DNA of 64,000 bases from contig JAAYDY010000079.1 of the NCBI GenBank assembly GCA_012729015.1, positions 44,500 through 108,499 of the forward strand. The letters run 5' to 3'. The DNA comes from Phycisphaerae bacterium (GTDB lineage Bacteria > Planctomycetota > Phycisphaerae > FEN-1346 > JAACEH01). Of the stretch, positions 35,877 through 46,135 are shown in pieces. Positions within the stretch are counted from its first letter, which is position 1; each line of letters starts with the position of its first letter. The position numbers and the translations under genes were made by a program. The notes beneath the pieces are model-generated. The model saw nothing but the letters and a program-made list of their open reading frames with translations, was not told where the DNA came from and did no database searches.

Positions 35877-37463
35877 TCATGGCTCGCCTCCCGGGTCGCG
35901 CCGGTACAGATCGCCCTCGGCCTGTCCTGCCCCGACCGTGGGGCTGGCGGACGTCATCGGCAGGCGCTCCCCGTCGGGCATCGGCGAGCGGATGAGCCGG
36001 GCCAGGCGGTTGCCGCGGATCGGCACGGGGCCCGACGCCAGCTCGGGCACGTTGTACGTCATGGCGAACGAATCGTAGAACCGGGGATCCTGTTGAGGGA
36101 CGAGCAGCGGCTTGCTGAAACGGCCATCGAGGTCTACATGACAGATGTAGAGCCGCCCGAAAAGACCGTTGCCGCGTTTGCTGGCGAAGACGAGCCACCG
36201 CCCGTTGCTCGACCAACTGTGCCAGGAGTCCGACTGGTCGCTGTTGATGTCGAGCCGTCGATACTGCCTCGTATCGAGGTCCATGAGGTACAGGTCGCTG
36301 CTTTTCTGGAAGACCGGGAAGCAGCCGTAATCGGACATGCAGAACACCAGGAAGCGCCCATCGGGGCTGATGCGCGGCTGGGTGATGCTGAGCCGCGTCT
36401 CGTCGGACGCCAGGACGGTCTCGGGTTCGCCCCATTGGCCTGTGGCGTCGTCGTAGGCGACGCGCACCAGATCGTAGCGGACTTCGCTGTAGCGTTCGGG
36501 GGGAAGCTGGTCGGAGTCGCCCCAGAGCTTGCGGGCGCTGGAGAAATAGAGCCAGCGGCCGTCGGGATGCCAGCAGGGATAGGTTTCCATGCGGTCCCTG
36601 CGGGACAGGCTCGGATGCGTGGCGACGCGGTCCTCGTCCACGAGGTAGTAGACCAGCGTGGAATCCAGGTCGATGACATCGCGGGTTTCCTCGCGGACAC
36701 CGTGGAAGAACTGGCGGACCTTGATGACCGCGCAGACGGCCATAGCGCCGCCGGGATGCCATGAGGTGTAGCTCGTGAGGCCGTAGGCCGACGCGGTGTT
36801 GACGCGCGAGGCGTCGCCGTCACGAATCAGGATGGTGGCGCTGCCGGCCGTGCCTCCTCGCGTGTGGAGCATCATCGTACGCGGGTCGTTGGCCTTGAAC
36901 GTGTGGCAATTGACGCAGCCCTCGCCGAAAGAGGCGTTGTGAATCACCGTCGTCTCGTCCCAGCCGGCCAGGTCTCTCTGGTAGATGCCGATGGGCCCCC
37001 AGGTGTTGAAGATGGGGCGAATGAGGCGGTAGACGAGATAGCGGTCGATCGGGTCGTCGGCCACGTGGACCGTCAGCGGGCGGAAGACTCGCCACCGGCC
37101 GTCCTCGCCCTGCACCGAGACCCGCAGGCTCAGGGACCGGCCGCGGTTGGCATCGAGCACCTCGCGCCACGCCGCGAGGGGGATCGCCACGTCGCTCTGC
37201 CCGCCGGCCAGGACCATCGGCTTGCCGGCGGGCGCCTCGACGACGACATGGTAACGGCTGCCGCTCTCGTCGATGCGGAAGCTCGGCGGGGCCATGTTGG
37301 GCGGGACCGTGACGTCGGCGTAGTCGGGGACAATGTGCGGCGGGCGGTCCTCCGTGGGCGTCGTAGGCGGCTCGGCGGCCCGGTCCGCGCAGCCCGAGGC
37401 CGCCAGCAGCAGGGCCACCAGGCTGGCGGTTCGCAGAAACCCGCAGGCGACAACCATACGCAT
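35877..37463 (-). CDS. PD40 beta-propeller lipoprotein with heme c site, copy 2
   Basis: 528 residues with a lipoprotein signal (SLVALLLAASGC). It has the shared PDYADVTVPPNMAPPSFRI, then CVNCH at residues 183-187. Propeller blades read WHPGGAMAVC, YPCWHPDGRWLYFSSARK, QPRISPDGRFLVF and WHSWSSNGRWLVFASKRGNG. The C-terminus has LPMTSASP, shared with copy 3. The start overlaps the stop of the DUF6057-like gene as TGATG, with GGGAG upstream. Close in sequence to copy 3; copy 1 is the most distant. Confidence 0.85.
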   Translation of the reverse strand: MRMVVACGFLRTASLVALLLAASGCADRAAEPPTTPTEDRPPHIVPDYADVTVPPNMAPPSFRIDESGSRYHVVVEAPAGKPMVLAGGQSDVAIPLAAWREVLDANRGRSLSLRVSVQGEDGRWRVFRPLTVHVADDPIDRYLVYRLIRPIFNTWGPIGIYQRDLAGWDETTVIHNASFGEGCVNCHTFKANDPRTMMLHTRGGTAGSATILIRDGDASRVNTASAYGLTSYTSWHPGGAMAVCAVIKVRQFFHGVREETRDVIDLDSTLVYYLVDEDRVATHPSLSRRDRMETYPCWHPDGRWLYFSSARKLWGDSDQLPPERYSEVRYDLVRVAYDDATGQWGEPETVLASDETRLSITQPRISPDGRFLVFCMSDYGCFPVFQKSSDLYLMDLDTRQYRRLDINSDQSDSWHSWSSNGRWLVFASKRGNGLFGRLYICHVDLDGRFSKPLLVPQQDPRFYDSFAMTYNVPELASGPVPIRGNRLARLIRSPMPDGERLPMTSASPTVGAGQAEGDLYRRDPGGEP

Positions 37464-39361
37464 CACCGTTCTCCCGCCCCAGGGCCGAAGAAGTAGTAGT
37501 AGAAGTACGTGTGGCCGAAGCGATCCGTCAGTCCGGCCATGGCCGCCTCGGGGTCGGCGGCCCGGCGAGCAGCCTCCCATTGTTGCAGGAAGTCCGTGTA
37601 ACAGGCCACGACCTCGGGGCCGATGCCCCACCGCCCCAGGGCCACCGGACGTTTCTCGATCGCGTGATACAGGAGGATCGCCTCCTGCCAGCGGCGAGGC
37701 AACATCGGGCGGTCGATCACGTCCAGATACGACAGATGATTGACGATCTCCGGCACCTGGCGGCTGAGCAGCCACCACGTGAACAGGTACTCGACGGCCA
37801 TGCGGTTGCGAGGATTCGCAAGGACAAGATCTTCCCACCGGTCGCCGATCCTGCTGTGGGCTTTGACAGCATCGGACGGAAACGCAACGGAGCGGAGGTG
37901 AGTGACATACGGATCGGCCGTCAGGAGCGGATCCTTGTCCAACGCGGCGAGCATGGCGTCAGCCTCGTCGCGATAGGCCCTGTACCGGCGGAGACGGCGA
38001 AGGAAGATCTTCGCGCCCTCGCCGTGGCCCTTGGCGACGTTGACGACGGCCAGCAGTTTGAGCACGCCCGGCCGGTCGTCGTAGGTTTCGATGGAGTTCT
38101 GGGCGAGAAACTCGGCCTCATTGAGCCGTCCGAGCTCCAAATAGGACCATGCCATGGCAGCGCAGTCTTTGCGTGCATCGCGCTGCATCTTGAATGCAAG
38201 CCCTTCCATGTCCTGGGGATACAGGAACAGGTCGTCGCCGAGGCGGCCGGTGTGGTACAGGGCTCGCAGCACCTCGTGCCGTAGCGGCGCGGCATACCAC
38301 GGTTCGGGAAAGGCGCGGGCCTCGTCCAGCAGCCGGTCCCATTGCCCGGACTCCGCCAAGAGACTCATGCGTGCGGCGGCCGGCTGCACGGGGTTGTGGA
38401 GACGCCAGGCCAAAAACGCTCCGACGGCGAGCAGCAGGACCAGCACGACGGACGCAAGGGGCCTCAGCCGCTCGGCTCGCCGCCATGAGGTCAGGGCCAC
38501 GGCGGCAAGGCCTGTCGCAACGAAGCCGATGGCCATGGGGACCGTGGTCCACTGGCCCATGGGCAAGGTGAAGGTCAGCCGTCCGTTCTCGGCAGCGAGA
38601 AACGGCAGCCAGCGTCCCACCCAGGACGGATGGGCGGCCTCGGGCCACAGGTGTGCCCCGGCGGCCGGCACGAGAACACCGGCCAGGAACCAGAGCAGTG
38701 CGATCACCCGTCGGCCGGCGCGGTTCAGTTCCCAAGCGGCAGCCACCAGCGCCAGGACAAGATACGCTTTGCCGGCGAGGTAGAAGACGACGAGCGAGAG
38801 GGCGAGGAAGGCGACCGCCGAGACGAGTGCGGAGCGGCCGGCGAGGCGGAGATAGGCAGCGGCGGCCGCCAAGGCCACCAGAACAGCCAGAGCCATCGGC
38901 AGCGGGTTGACATACTGAGCGGCCATGGCCAGCACGAGTACGACCGGGACGAACACCAGCGGATGGTTGCGGCGGCGGCCGACGGCCGCCAGGAGTTCGC
39001 CCATAGCCAGGCAGACAAGGGCGGTCGCGACGGTGACGGCCACGGCGCCGACCCAGCCGATGAAGAAGTACTCGCTGATCCAAGCCGCCGCCAGACCGAT
39101 GGGGCCTCCGGGACGGACGAACCACGCCGCCAGGGGCTCTTCCCGCATCGACAGGGGCACGGTGCTGAACACATGGTCGAGCATGCCCGCATCGAGCGTG
39201 GCCCAGGGACTTCGAAACGCCCGGATGACATACAGGTGATACATCAGGGCCGTGTCGATCCAGTACATCATGCAGGCGAAGAGTGCTCCCAGGATCAGCA
39301 CGTACCTGAGCGGCAGATCGATCCACGACCGCGGGAACGAGGGGCGGGAATTGCTGTTCAC
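37463..39361 (-). CDS. DUF6057-like multi-helix membrane protein with TPR-like tail, copy 2
   Basis: 632 residues starting with GTG at 39361, whose GTGA overlaps the stop of the copy 3 propeller, behind GGGAGGACG. About ten N-terminal hydrophobic helices are followed by TPR-like repeats (WSYLELGRLNEAEFLAQNSI, LLAVVNVAKGHGEGAKIFLR). The last residues are aromatic-rich (YFYYYFFGPG) and match YYFFFGPG of copy 3. It is immediately followed by the copy 2 propeller. Probably an inner-membrane partner that holds the cytochrome-like protein (inference). Confidence 0.78.
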   Translation of the reverse strand: MNSNSRPSFPRSWIDLPLRYVLILGALFACMMYWIDTALMYHLYVIRAFRSPWATLDAGMLDHVFSTVPLSMREEPLAAWFVRPGGPIGLAAAWISEYFFIGWVGAVAVTVATALVCLAMGELLAAVGRRRNHPLVFVPVVLVLAMAAQYVNPLPMALAVLVALAAAAAYLRLAGRSALVSAVAFLALSLVVFYLAGKAYLVLALVAAAWELNRAGRRVIALLWFLAGVLVPAAGAHLWPEAAHPSWVGRWLPFLAAENGRLTFTLPMGQWTTVPMAIGFVATGLAAVALTSWRRAERLRPLASVVLVLLLAVGAFLAWRLHNPVQPAAARMSLLAESGQWDRLLDEARAFPEPWYAAPLRHEVLRALYHTGRLGDDLFLYPQDMEGLAFKMQRDARKDCAAMAWSYLELGRLNEAEFLAQNSIETYDDRPGVLKLLAVVNVAKGHGEGAKIFLRRLRRYRAYRDEADAMLAALDKDPLLTADPYVTHLRSVAFPSDAVKAHSRIGDRWEDLVLANPRNRMAVEYLFTWWLLSRQVPEIVNHLSYLDVIDRPMLPRRWQEAILLYHAIEKRPVALGRWGIGPEVVACYTDFLQQWEAARRAADPEAAMAGLTDRFGHTYFYYYFFGPGAGER

Positions 39362-40926
39362 GGCGTCCTCCCTTCGCCGTAGCGGATGCCGCCGTTGACT
39401 TCGGGGCTGGCCGAGGTCATCGGCAGGCGGCTCTCGGCCTCCATGGGGGTGGCGACCAGGCGCGAGAGCCGGTCAGCCTCCACGGGCACGGGCGAGGCGA
39501 TCAGTTCCGGCACGTTGTAGGTCCGCACGAAGGACCGGTAGTGCTCGGGGTCGCGTTGGGGCAGAAGCAGCGCCTTGTGGAACGTTCCGCTTGGGTCCAC
39601 GTAGCTGATGTACGGCCGGGCATAGAGTCCGTTGCCGCGCTTGCTGGAGAAGACCACCCAGCGTCCGTTGCTCGACCAGGAGTGCCACGAGTCGGCCTTG
39701 TCGCTGTTGGCGGCCACGGGCTTCCAGCGTCCGGAGGCCAGATCGAGCAGGTACAGGTCGGCCGCCGCGTGGCACACGGGAAAGCATCCGTAGGGACTGC
39801 CGCAGAAGAGCAGCCAGCGTCCGTCGGGCGAAATTCGCGGCTGGGTCATGCTGATGCCCGTGTCGGCCGAGGCGAGAACCGTTTCGGGCTCGCCGAAGGT
39901 GCCTGTTGCAGCGTCGTAGGCGACGCGGACCAGATCGTAGCGCACCTCGGCGTACTGTCGCGGCGGAAATGCGGATGCATCGGCCCAGGGCTTGCGGGCG
40001 CTGCTGAAGTAGAGGTATTTGCCGTCGGGCGACCAGCACGGGTAGGTCTCGAGCCGGTCCTTTCGTGAGAGGCTGGGCGACACGTCCATCCGGTCGTCGT
40101 CGGTCCGGTAGCAGACGAGCGTGGCGTCCATGTCAATAACGTCCATCACGATGTCGCCGGCCGGATGCACGAACGGGCGAACCTGGACAACGGCGCAGAC
40201 GATCATGCCGCCGTCGGGATGCCACGAGGCGTAGCCGGTCAGCCCGTAGCCAGTCACGGTATTGACGCGGGCCGGACGCCCGTTGCGGACAAGGATCGTG
40301 CTGCTGCCGCCACTGCCGCCGCGCGTGTGAATGAGGGTGTCGGCAGGATCGTTCTGGCGGAAGGTGTGGCAGTTGATGCATCCGGCGCCGAATCCGGCGT
40401 TGTCAAGGACGAGCGTCTCATCGAAGCTCGACAGGTCGCGCTGGATGAGGCGAAGCCGCCCGCATGTGTTGAACCGCGACCACATGAGCCGGTAGACAAG
40501 ATAGCGGTCGATGGGTTCGGCCGCCACGGTGTTCGTCACGCGCCGGTACTGGGTCCACGCGCCGTCCTCGCCGCGGACGAACACATCCACGTGGATCGGG
40601 CCGCCGCGGTTGGCCTCGAGCATCGCGGCCCACGGCCCCGGGGGAAACTCCATGAGACCGTCGTCGGAGGCGACCGCCACAGGCTCGCCGCGGTCGCCGG
40701 ACAGCCTGACGACATAGTGGCTTCCGGGTTCACGCACGGCGAAGTTCAGCGGCGCAAGGTTCGGCGGCACAACGACGCCCGCGTAGTCGGGTTCGAGGTT
40801 CGGGGGCCGTCCGGCGTCGGCCGCGGAGTCGGGAACGCTCGGCCCGCCAGTGCAGGACAGCAGCAGGACGGCGGCCAGCGGCAGTGCCGTCGCCAGGGCA
40901 AGCCGCCATGGGATCGGTGCGATCAC
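39358..40926 (-). CDS. PD40 beta-propeller lipoprotein with heme c site, copy 3
   Basis: 522 residues from a GTG at 40926 behind GGGAGGG; the earlier ATG at 41037 lies inside the upstream gene. Lipoprotein signal ALPLAAVLLLSC. The shared PDYAGVVVPPNLAPLNFAV is followed by CINCH at residues 183-187 and propeller blades YPCWSPDGKYLYFSSARK, QPRISPDGRWLLF and WHSWSSNGRWVVFSSKRGNG. The start follows the upstream TGA by one base (TGAGGTG). Most similar to copy 2. Confidence 0.85.
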   Translation of the reverse strand: MIAPIPWRLALATALPLAAVLLLSCTGGPSVPDSAADAGRPPNLEPDYAGVVVPPNLAPLNFAVREPGSHYVVRLSGDRGEPVAVASDDGLMEFPPGPWAAMLEANRGGPIHVDVFVRGEDGAWTQYRRVTNTVAAEPIDRYLVYRLMWSRFNTCGRLRLIQRDLSSFDETLVLDNAGFGAGCINCHTFRQNDPADTLIHTRGGSGGSSTILVRNGRPARVNTVTGYGLTGYASWHPDGGMIVCAVVQVRPFVHPAGDIVMDVIDMDATLVCYRTDDDRMDVSPSLSRKDRLETYPCWSPDGKYLYFSSARKPWADASAFPPRQYAEVRYDLVRVAYDAATGTFGEPETVLASADTGISMTQPRISPDGRWLLFCGSPYGCFPVCHAAADLYLLDLASGRWKPVAANSDKADSWHSWSSNGRWVVFSSKRGNGLYARPYISYVDPSGTFHKALLLPQRDPEHYRSFVRTYNVPELIASPVPVEADRLSRLVATPMEAESRLPMTSASPEVNGGIRYGEGRTP

Positions 40927-40927
40927 C

Positions 40928-42922
40928 TCATTGCCCTCCCTGAGGATAAGCCAGTCCTCCCGGCCCGAAGAAGAAGTAGTAGCAGTAGCCGGCCCCGTAC
41001 TGGGCGGCGAGCGCCCGAGCCTGGGCGTGGGCGTCAAGGGGATAAGCCTCTCTGGCCGCCCGGTAGGCGACCAGGAAGCGTTGGACCTCGGCAGCGACGG
41101 GAGGCGTTACGTGGGACCGCCACGGCGACGGCGTTTCGGCCTCGGCCAGCGCGTCGCGCAGGACAAGGGCCTCCTCCCAGTGCCTGGGCAGCGTCGCGTA
41201 CCCGAAATCGCCTGCGCGGCCGAGACGGGCGATGAGGGGATCCAGTTGCCGCGAGACCAGGAAGAACGCCATCAGGTACTCGTAGGCCTCCCGGTTGGAG
41301 GGGTTGGCCTCCAGCGGCCGGAGCCATCGCTCGTCGGCGTAGAGCACCTGGTTGCCGATGGCGAAATCGTCTTTCAGGGCCAGTTCGCGCAGTCGCGTCA
41401 CCCGCGGGTCGGACTCCAGCATCGGGTCGGCGTCGAGCCGGCGGAGCAGGTCGTCGGCATCCTGTCGGTACCTGCCGTAACGGCGGACCCTCCGCAGGAA
41501 AACCTTGGCTGCCTCGGGGCGGCGCTTGGCGATGTTCAGCCGGGCCGCCAAGTACAGCACGGCCGGACGCTCGCCGAATGTCTCGATCGACTCATGGCAG
41601 AACCGTTCGGCCTCGTTGAAGCGGCCGAGCTGGAAGTAGAGCTGGGCGAGCAGCTGGGGATCGCCCCCGTCCTTGAGGTAGTCGCCCAGCGCCAGAGTGT
41701 CGATCTGCTGAGGGTATCGGAACATGGCCTCATTGAGCAGGCCCAGATGATACAGGGCGCGGTTGACCGTGGCGCCGAGGGCGGTATCGTAGAGGTCGAA
41801 GCAGTGGGGCGCCTCGGCCAGCACGTCCTGCCAGAGGCGATTCTCGGCACAGTAGTCGATGCGGAGCTGCGAGCGGCGCTGTGGGCTGAAGTTGGCCGTC
41901 GGCAGAATCGCCAGAACGAGAACCAGGATCGCCTGCGGCGCTATGCGGCGGACACGCGCCCACCGTGGGTTGCCGGACGGGCGGTCGTCGCGCGAAGCGT
42001 TCGGCCGCGGCTCCGCGCGCGATCGCCGGGCGGCGACCACGAGAACAAGCAGGAAGACGGTGATGAGTAGTGCGGCCCCCGTAGAGGTGACGTAGCATTG
42101 CGCGAGCAGCGAGAGGCCGAGTTCGACGGGTCGGTCGCCGGCCTGCCATTCCGCGACGAAGGGCTGCCACCCGGTCCACGGGCTGTGGTACAGCGGCAGA
42201 AACCTGGCGGCCCACGAATCAGGAACAGCGTGGATGTAGCGAGCCAGAGGGAATAGCCAGACGTCGCCGGCGAACGGCAGCCCCACGGCGGCGGCCATGC
42301 CAACGGCGCCCAGGACCCAGCGGCGCCGCAGCAGCTCAAAGAGGCCACAGGCAGAAGCGAACAGCAGGTAGTACTCGCCGACCAGGTAGTACACGAGGGC
42401 CGACAGGACGACGAACGCCGCGCCGCGACGGCGCGGCGACTGATCGGCCAGACCATGATAAGCCGCAATGCCCAGGAACACTCCAGCCAGGCTGAGGGCG
42501 AACGTCGTGGGATCCACGTACTGGTTCAGAAGCACCATCAGGAGCACAGCCGGGAGAAGCAGCCGAGCAGCGCGACGGGACAGCCCGAGGGTCGCACTGA
42601 GAACCGCGGCGGCGGCAACGACGAGAACCACCAGGGCGGCCAGGATGACGGCGCCGGGCACGGCACGATGGTACTGATCGCTCAGCAGGTCGGCCAGTCC
42701 GTCGACGGCCCCGCCGGGGTAGACAAGGAAGTCGGCGACGGTTTTGGCCTTGGCATCGACGCGGGACGGAAGCCGGGTGGCCTGGTGGTAGACCAGCGGC
42801 GCCTGGACGTACCGGTAGATGTGGACGAAGGAGAAGATCGCGACCGCGGCCAGGAGGAATCCGTAGAACGCCGTGGCGCGTCTGAGGCTTCGGGTGGTTG
42901 GCTCGCCGGCAACGGTCAACAT
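40928..42922 (-). CDS. DUF6057-like multi-helix membrane protein with TPR-like tail, copy 3
   Basis: 664 residues from the ATG at 42922 (AAGGTG upstream). There are about ten hydrophobic helices, then TPR-like repeats (YFQLGRFNEAERFCHESIE, LAARLNIAKRRPEAAKVFLR), the conserved NPSNREAYEYLMAFFLVSRQ and an aromatic tail YYFFFGPGG. It is first in a four-gene run with copies 2 and 3 of both partners, all joined by overlaps or one-base gaps. Confidence 0.78.
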   Translation of the reverse strand: MLTVAGEPTTRSLRRATAFYGFLLAAVAIFSFVHIYRYVQAPLVYHQATRLPSRVDAKAKTVADFLVYPGGAVDGLADLLSDQYHRAVPGAVILAALVVLVVAAAAVLSATLGLSRRAARLLLPAVLLMVLLNQYVDPTTFALSLAGVFLGIAAYHGLADQSPRRRGAAFVVLSALVYYLVGEYYLLFASACGLFELLRRRWVLGAVGMAAAVGLPFAGDVWLFPLARYIHAVPDSWAARFLPLYHSPWTGWQPFVAEWQAGDRPVELGLSLLAQCYVTSTGAALLITVFLLVLVVAARRSRAEPRPNASRDDRPSGNPRWARVRRIAPQAILVLVLAILPTANFSPQRRSQLRIDYCAENRLWQDVLAEAPHCFDLYDTALGATVNRALYHLGLLNEAMFRYPQQIDTLALGDYLKDGGDPQLLAQLYFQLGRFNEAERFCHESIETFGERPAVLYLAARLNIAKRRPEAAKVFLRRVRRYGRYRQDADDLLRRLDADPMLESDPRVTRLRELALKDDFAIGNQVLYADERWLRPLEANPSNREAYEYLMAFFLVSRQLDPLIARLGRAGDFGYATLPRHWEEALVLRDALAEAETPSPWRSHVTPPVAAEVQRFLVAYRAAREAYPLDAHAQARALAAQYGAGYCYYFFFGPGGLAYPQGGQ

Positions 42923-42992
42923 GCACACCTTCGGACAGGGTGTCGTAGGGCAGCGCGCGGCCGCTGCAACGCAACGGCGGCGGACGTGGGGC

Positions 42993-43020
42993 ATTATACA
43001 ACCATCGGCCACGAGGTCCA
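42993..43020 (-). promoter_or_regulatory. Promoter of the four-gene DUF6057/propeller operon
   Basis: TGGACC (43020-43015) and a perfect TATAAT (42998-42993) on the minus strand with a 16-base spacer, about 71 bases before the start at 42922. Confidence 0.6.
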
Positions 43021-43134
43021 CGGTTCTTACGTGCGTTCGTCCCTTGCGTGGAAGCGTTGAGCGGCGTAGTATTGTGGACAACACGCCGAGCGGGCAGGTT
43101 TCACGGGGCGTCCTGGCCGATGAGGAGCAATCTC

Positions 43135-44640
43135 ATGCTGGAGCTGATTGACGCGGGCAAGAGCTTGTCCAAGGAAGACTACCAGCGGGTGTTTCCGGAG
43201 TTGGAGATTCGTCTCGGCCAGTGCCAGCGTGCGGCCCAGGCGGCCGGCGTTCCGGTGGTGATCGTCTTCGAAGGGTGGGACGCGGCCGGCAAGGGCACAG
43301 TGATCAATCGCCTGACGCAGGCCATCGACCCGCGCGGATTCAGGGTCCACCCGATCAGCGCGGCGAACGAGATCGAGGCCCGGTATCCGTGGATGTGGCG
43401 ATTCTGGAAAGCCCTGCCGGCCGCGGGGAAGTTCTCCGTCTTCGACCGCTCGTGGTACGGTCGCGTGCTGGTGGAGCGCATCGAAGGGCATATCGGCGAA
43501 TCGCAGCGACAGGAGGCATACGAGGACATCCGCCGGTTCGAGCAGCAGTTGATCGACGACGGGACGGTGCTGATCAAGTTCTGGCTGCACATCGACCGCA
43601 AGGAACAGAGACGCCGGTTCAAAGAGCTCAGCGGGCGCAAGGCCACGGCGTGGAAGGTGGGCAAGGCGGAGCGACGACAGAATCGCCGGTACGACACGTG
43701 GGCGGCCGCCGTCGAGGACATGGTGGCGCAGACGAGCACGGAGTCGGCGCCGTGGACGGTGGTCGAATCGAACCAGGGCCGCCATTGCCGCGCGAAGGTG
43801 TTCGAAACGGTGGTTAACGCCGTGGACCGCGAGATTCACCGCCGTGCGGCTCACCCGGCGGCCAAGCCGCGGCCGATGGCCCTGCCGAAGGGGGGCAGGG
43901 CTCGAGCCACGAGCATCCTGCGGCGCGTGGACCTGGGCCTGTCGCTTCAGCGCGACGAGTATGACAAGCAGTTGAAGAAGCTCCAGAAGCGGCTGTTCGA
44001 GCTGGAGCATCATCTGTACGTCGCTCAGATTCCAGCCGTCATCGTGTACCAGGGATGGGACGCGGCCGGCAAGGGCGGGAACATCAAGCGGCTGACGGCG
44101 GGGCTGGACCCGCGCGGGTACGAGGTCGTGCCGACCGGGCCTCCGACCCGGGAAGAGCTGGCCCATCATTTCCTGTGGCGGTTCTGGGCCAACGTGCCGA
44201 GGTCGGGGCATATCACGATCTTCGACCGGTCGTGGTACGAGCGGCTCATGGTCGAGCGCGTCGAGGGATTCTGCACCGAGGACCAGTGGCGGCGGGCGTT
44301 CCGCGAGATCAACGAGTTCGAGCGGCAAGTGATCGAGCACGGCACGGTGATCGTGAAGTTCTGGGTTCACATCGACCGGCAGGAGCAGTTGCGGCGGTTC
44401 AAGGCCCGCGAGCGCACGCCCTGGAAACGGTGGAAGATCGGCGAGGAGGACTGGCGCAACCGCGGCAAGTGGCGGCACTACGAGGTCGCCGTCGCGGAGA
44501 TGCTGGAGAAAACGAGCACGCGGGATGCGCCGTGGACGATCCTGGAGTCGAACTGCAAACTGTACGCGCGGATCAAGGCGCTGCGGACCGTGAGCGAGGC
44601 GCTGAGCCGGGCGATCAGGAGGCGGCGTCGCGACAAGTGA
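43135..44640 (+). CDS. pap: Polyphosphate:AMP phosphotransferase (tandem PPK2 domains)
   Basis: Uses polyphosphate to phosphorylate AMP or related nucleotides. 501 residues from the ATG at 43135, which has GAGGAG eight bases upstream; an ATG at 43120 is also in frame. The two PPK2 domains each have Walker A (GWDAAGKGTVINRL and GWDAAGKGGNIKRL) and Walker B (FDRSWYGRVLVERIEG and FDRSWYERLMVERVEG). Both sites look intact, so both halves may be catalytic. A TTGCGT-N17-TAGTAT promoter may lie around 43038-43070. Divergent from the DUF6057 operon and convergent with asnS. Confidence 0.93.
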   Translation: MLELIDAGKSLSKEDYQRVFPELEIRLGQCQRAAQAAGVPVVIVFEGWDAAGKGTVINRLTQAIDPRGFRVHPISAANEIEARYPWMWRFWKALPAAGKFSVFDRSWYGRVLVERIEGHIGESQRQEAYEDIRRFEQQLIDDGTVLIKFWLHIDRKEQRRRFKELSGRKATAWKVGKAERRQNRRYDTWAAAVEDMVAQTSTESAPWTVVESNQGRHCRAKVFETVVNAVDREIHRRAAHPAAKPRPMALPKGGRARATSILRRVDLGLSLQRDEYDKQLKKLQKRLFELEHHLYVAQIPAVIVYQGWDAAGKGGNIKRLTAGLDPRGYEVVPTGPPTREELAHHFLWRFWANVPRSGHITIFDRSWYERLMVERVEGFCTEDQWRRAFREINEFERQVIEHGTVIVKFWVHIDRQEQLRRFKARERTPWKRWKIGEEDWRNRGKWRHYEVAVAEMLEKTSTRDAPWTILESNCKLYARIKALRTVSEALSRAIRRRRRDK

Positions 44641-44658
44641 CCGCGCGGGAACAACCCG

Positions 44659-46053
44659 TCAGAAGTCGGCGCTTCGCGGCGTGCGGGGGTATGGGATCAC
44701 GTCGCGGATGTTGGCCATGCCGGTGGCGAACTGAACGGTGCGCTCCAGGCCGAGGCCGAAGCCGGCGTGCGGCACGGAGCCGTAGCGGCGAAGGTCCACG
44801 TACCACCAGTAGTCGGCTTCCTTGAGGCCCTGGGCGTTCATCCGCTCCAGCAGCACGTCGAGGCGTTCCTCACGCTGCGAACCGCCGATCAATTCGCCGA
44901 TCTTCGGCACCAGCACGTCCATGGCCGCGACCGTGCGGCCATCGTCACTGAGTCGCATGTAGAACGGCTTGATCGTCGCCGGGTAATCGGTCACGATCAC
45001 CGGTTTCTTGAACGTCTCCTCGGTGAGGAACCGCTCGTGCTCGGTCTGAAGGTCCCTGCCCCAGGCGGGCGGATACTCCCACGATCGTTCCGCGCGAGTC
45101 AGAATGTCCATCGCCTCGGTGTACGTGACGCGTTCGAACCGCTGATCGACGATGCCGCGCAGCGTCTCGATCACCGTCTTGTCGATCCGCTGGTTGAAGA
45201 ACTCCATGTCCTCGGGGCACCGCTGGAGCACGGCCGCGAAGATGTGCTTGAGGAACGCCTCGGCCAGGTCGGCGTCGCCCTGGAGATCGCAGAAGGCCAT
45301 TTCGGGCTCGACCATCCAGAATTCGGCCAGGTGCCGCGGGGTGTTGGAGTTCTCGGCGCGGAACGTCGGGCCGAACGTGTAGACGTTGCCGAGCGAACAG
45401 GCATAGGTTTCGGCTTCGAGCTGCCCGGACACGGTGAGGTAGGCGGATCGCCCGAAGAAGTCTTTGTCCATGTCGGGCCGGCCGTCGGAGCCGCGCGGCA
45501 CCTGGGCCAGGTCCAGCGTCGTCACGCGAAAGAGCTGCCCTGCCCCTTCGCAGTCGCTGGAGGTGATGATAGGCATGTGGACGTAGAGGAACCCGCGCTG
45601 CTGGAAGAAGTCGTGAATGGCCGCTGAAACCACGTTGCGCACGCGGGCCACGGCTCCGAACGTGTTGGTGCGCGTCCGCAGGTGGGCCTGCGTGCGCAGA
45701 AACTCGAAGGTGTGGTGCTTCGGCTGGATCGGGTACCGCTCGGCGTCGGCTAGGCCCAGGACGCGGACCTCGTCGGCGTGAAGCTCGACGCGCTGCCCCT
45801 TGGCGGGACTCTCGACCAGCTTGCCGCGAACCACCAGCGAGCAGCCCGCCGTCAGGTGCGTCACGTCGTTCTCGTAGTTCGGCAGCTTCTGGTCGGCCAC
45901 GACCTGGAGGTTGGCCATGCACGCCCCGTCGTTCAGAGCAATGAAGGCGAAGCCCCCTTTGCTCGTCCGCACGGTGCGGACCCAGCCGCCGACCTCCACC
46001 TCAGTGCCCACGGGAACCGTTGCCATCGCGTCGCTGATTCGCGTCCGTTCCAT
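44659..46053 (-). CDS. asnS: Asparaginyl-tRNA synthetase
   Basis: Charges tRNA-Asn in the cytoplasm. 464 residues with an N-terminal OB-fold ([20 protein letters not shown]) and a class II catalytic core. Motif 2 is [20 protein letters not shown] and motif 3 lies in [15 protein letters not shown]. The absence of an Asp-type insertion and the FRAENSNT sequence support AsnRS over AspRS. A tRNA-Asn gene lies at 56762 in this window. glnS is immediately upstream on the same strand (82-base gap). Confidence 0.95.
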   Translation of the reverse strand: MERTRISDAMATVPVGTEVEVGGWVRTVRTSKGGFAFIALNDGACMANLQVVADQKLPNYENDVTHLTAGCSLVVRGKLVESPAKGQRVELHADEVRVLGLADAERYPIQPKHHTFEFLRTQAHLRTRTNTFGAVARVRNVVSAAIHDFFQQRGFLYVHMPIITSSDCEGAGQLFRVTTLDLAQVPRGSDGRPDMDKDFFGRSAYLTVSGQLEAETYACSLGNVYTFGPTFRAENSNTPRHLAEFWMVEPEMAFCDLQGDADLAEAFLKHIFAAVLQRCPEDMEFFNQRIDKTVIETLRGIVDQRFERVTYTEAMDILTRAERSWEYPPAWGRDLQTEHERFLTEETFKKPVIVTDYPATIKPFYMRLSDDGRTVAAMDVLVPKIGELIGGSQREERLDVLLERMNAQGLKEADYWWYVDLRRYGSVPHAGFGLGLERTVQFATGMANIRDVIPYPRTPRSADF

Positions 46054-46135
46054 CGTCTGTGAGTCCTCACTGTCGGCTGCAAAGCCCTAGTTGTTGCGTC
46101 GTGCGCCACGCAGACTGCACACCATGCACCCGCTG

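Noticed and set aside
35656..35880. 74-residue ORF after propeller copy 2
   Set aside because: Starts ATGA-style but has no family features and contains the copy 1 promoter.
39358..41037. ATG at 41037 for propeller copy 3
   Set aside because: It lies inside the DUF6057-like copy 3; the GTG at 40926 gives the expected lipoprotein signal and length.
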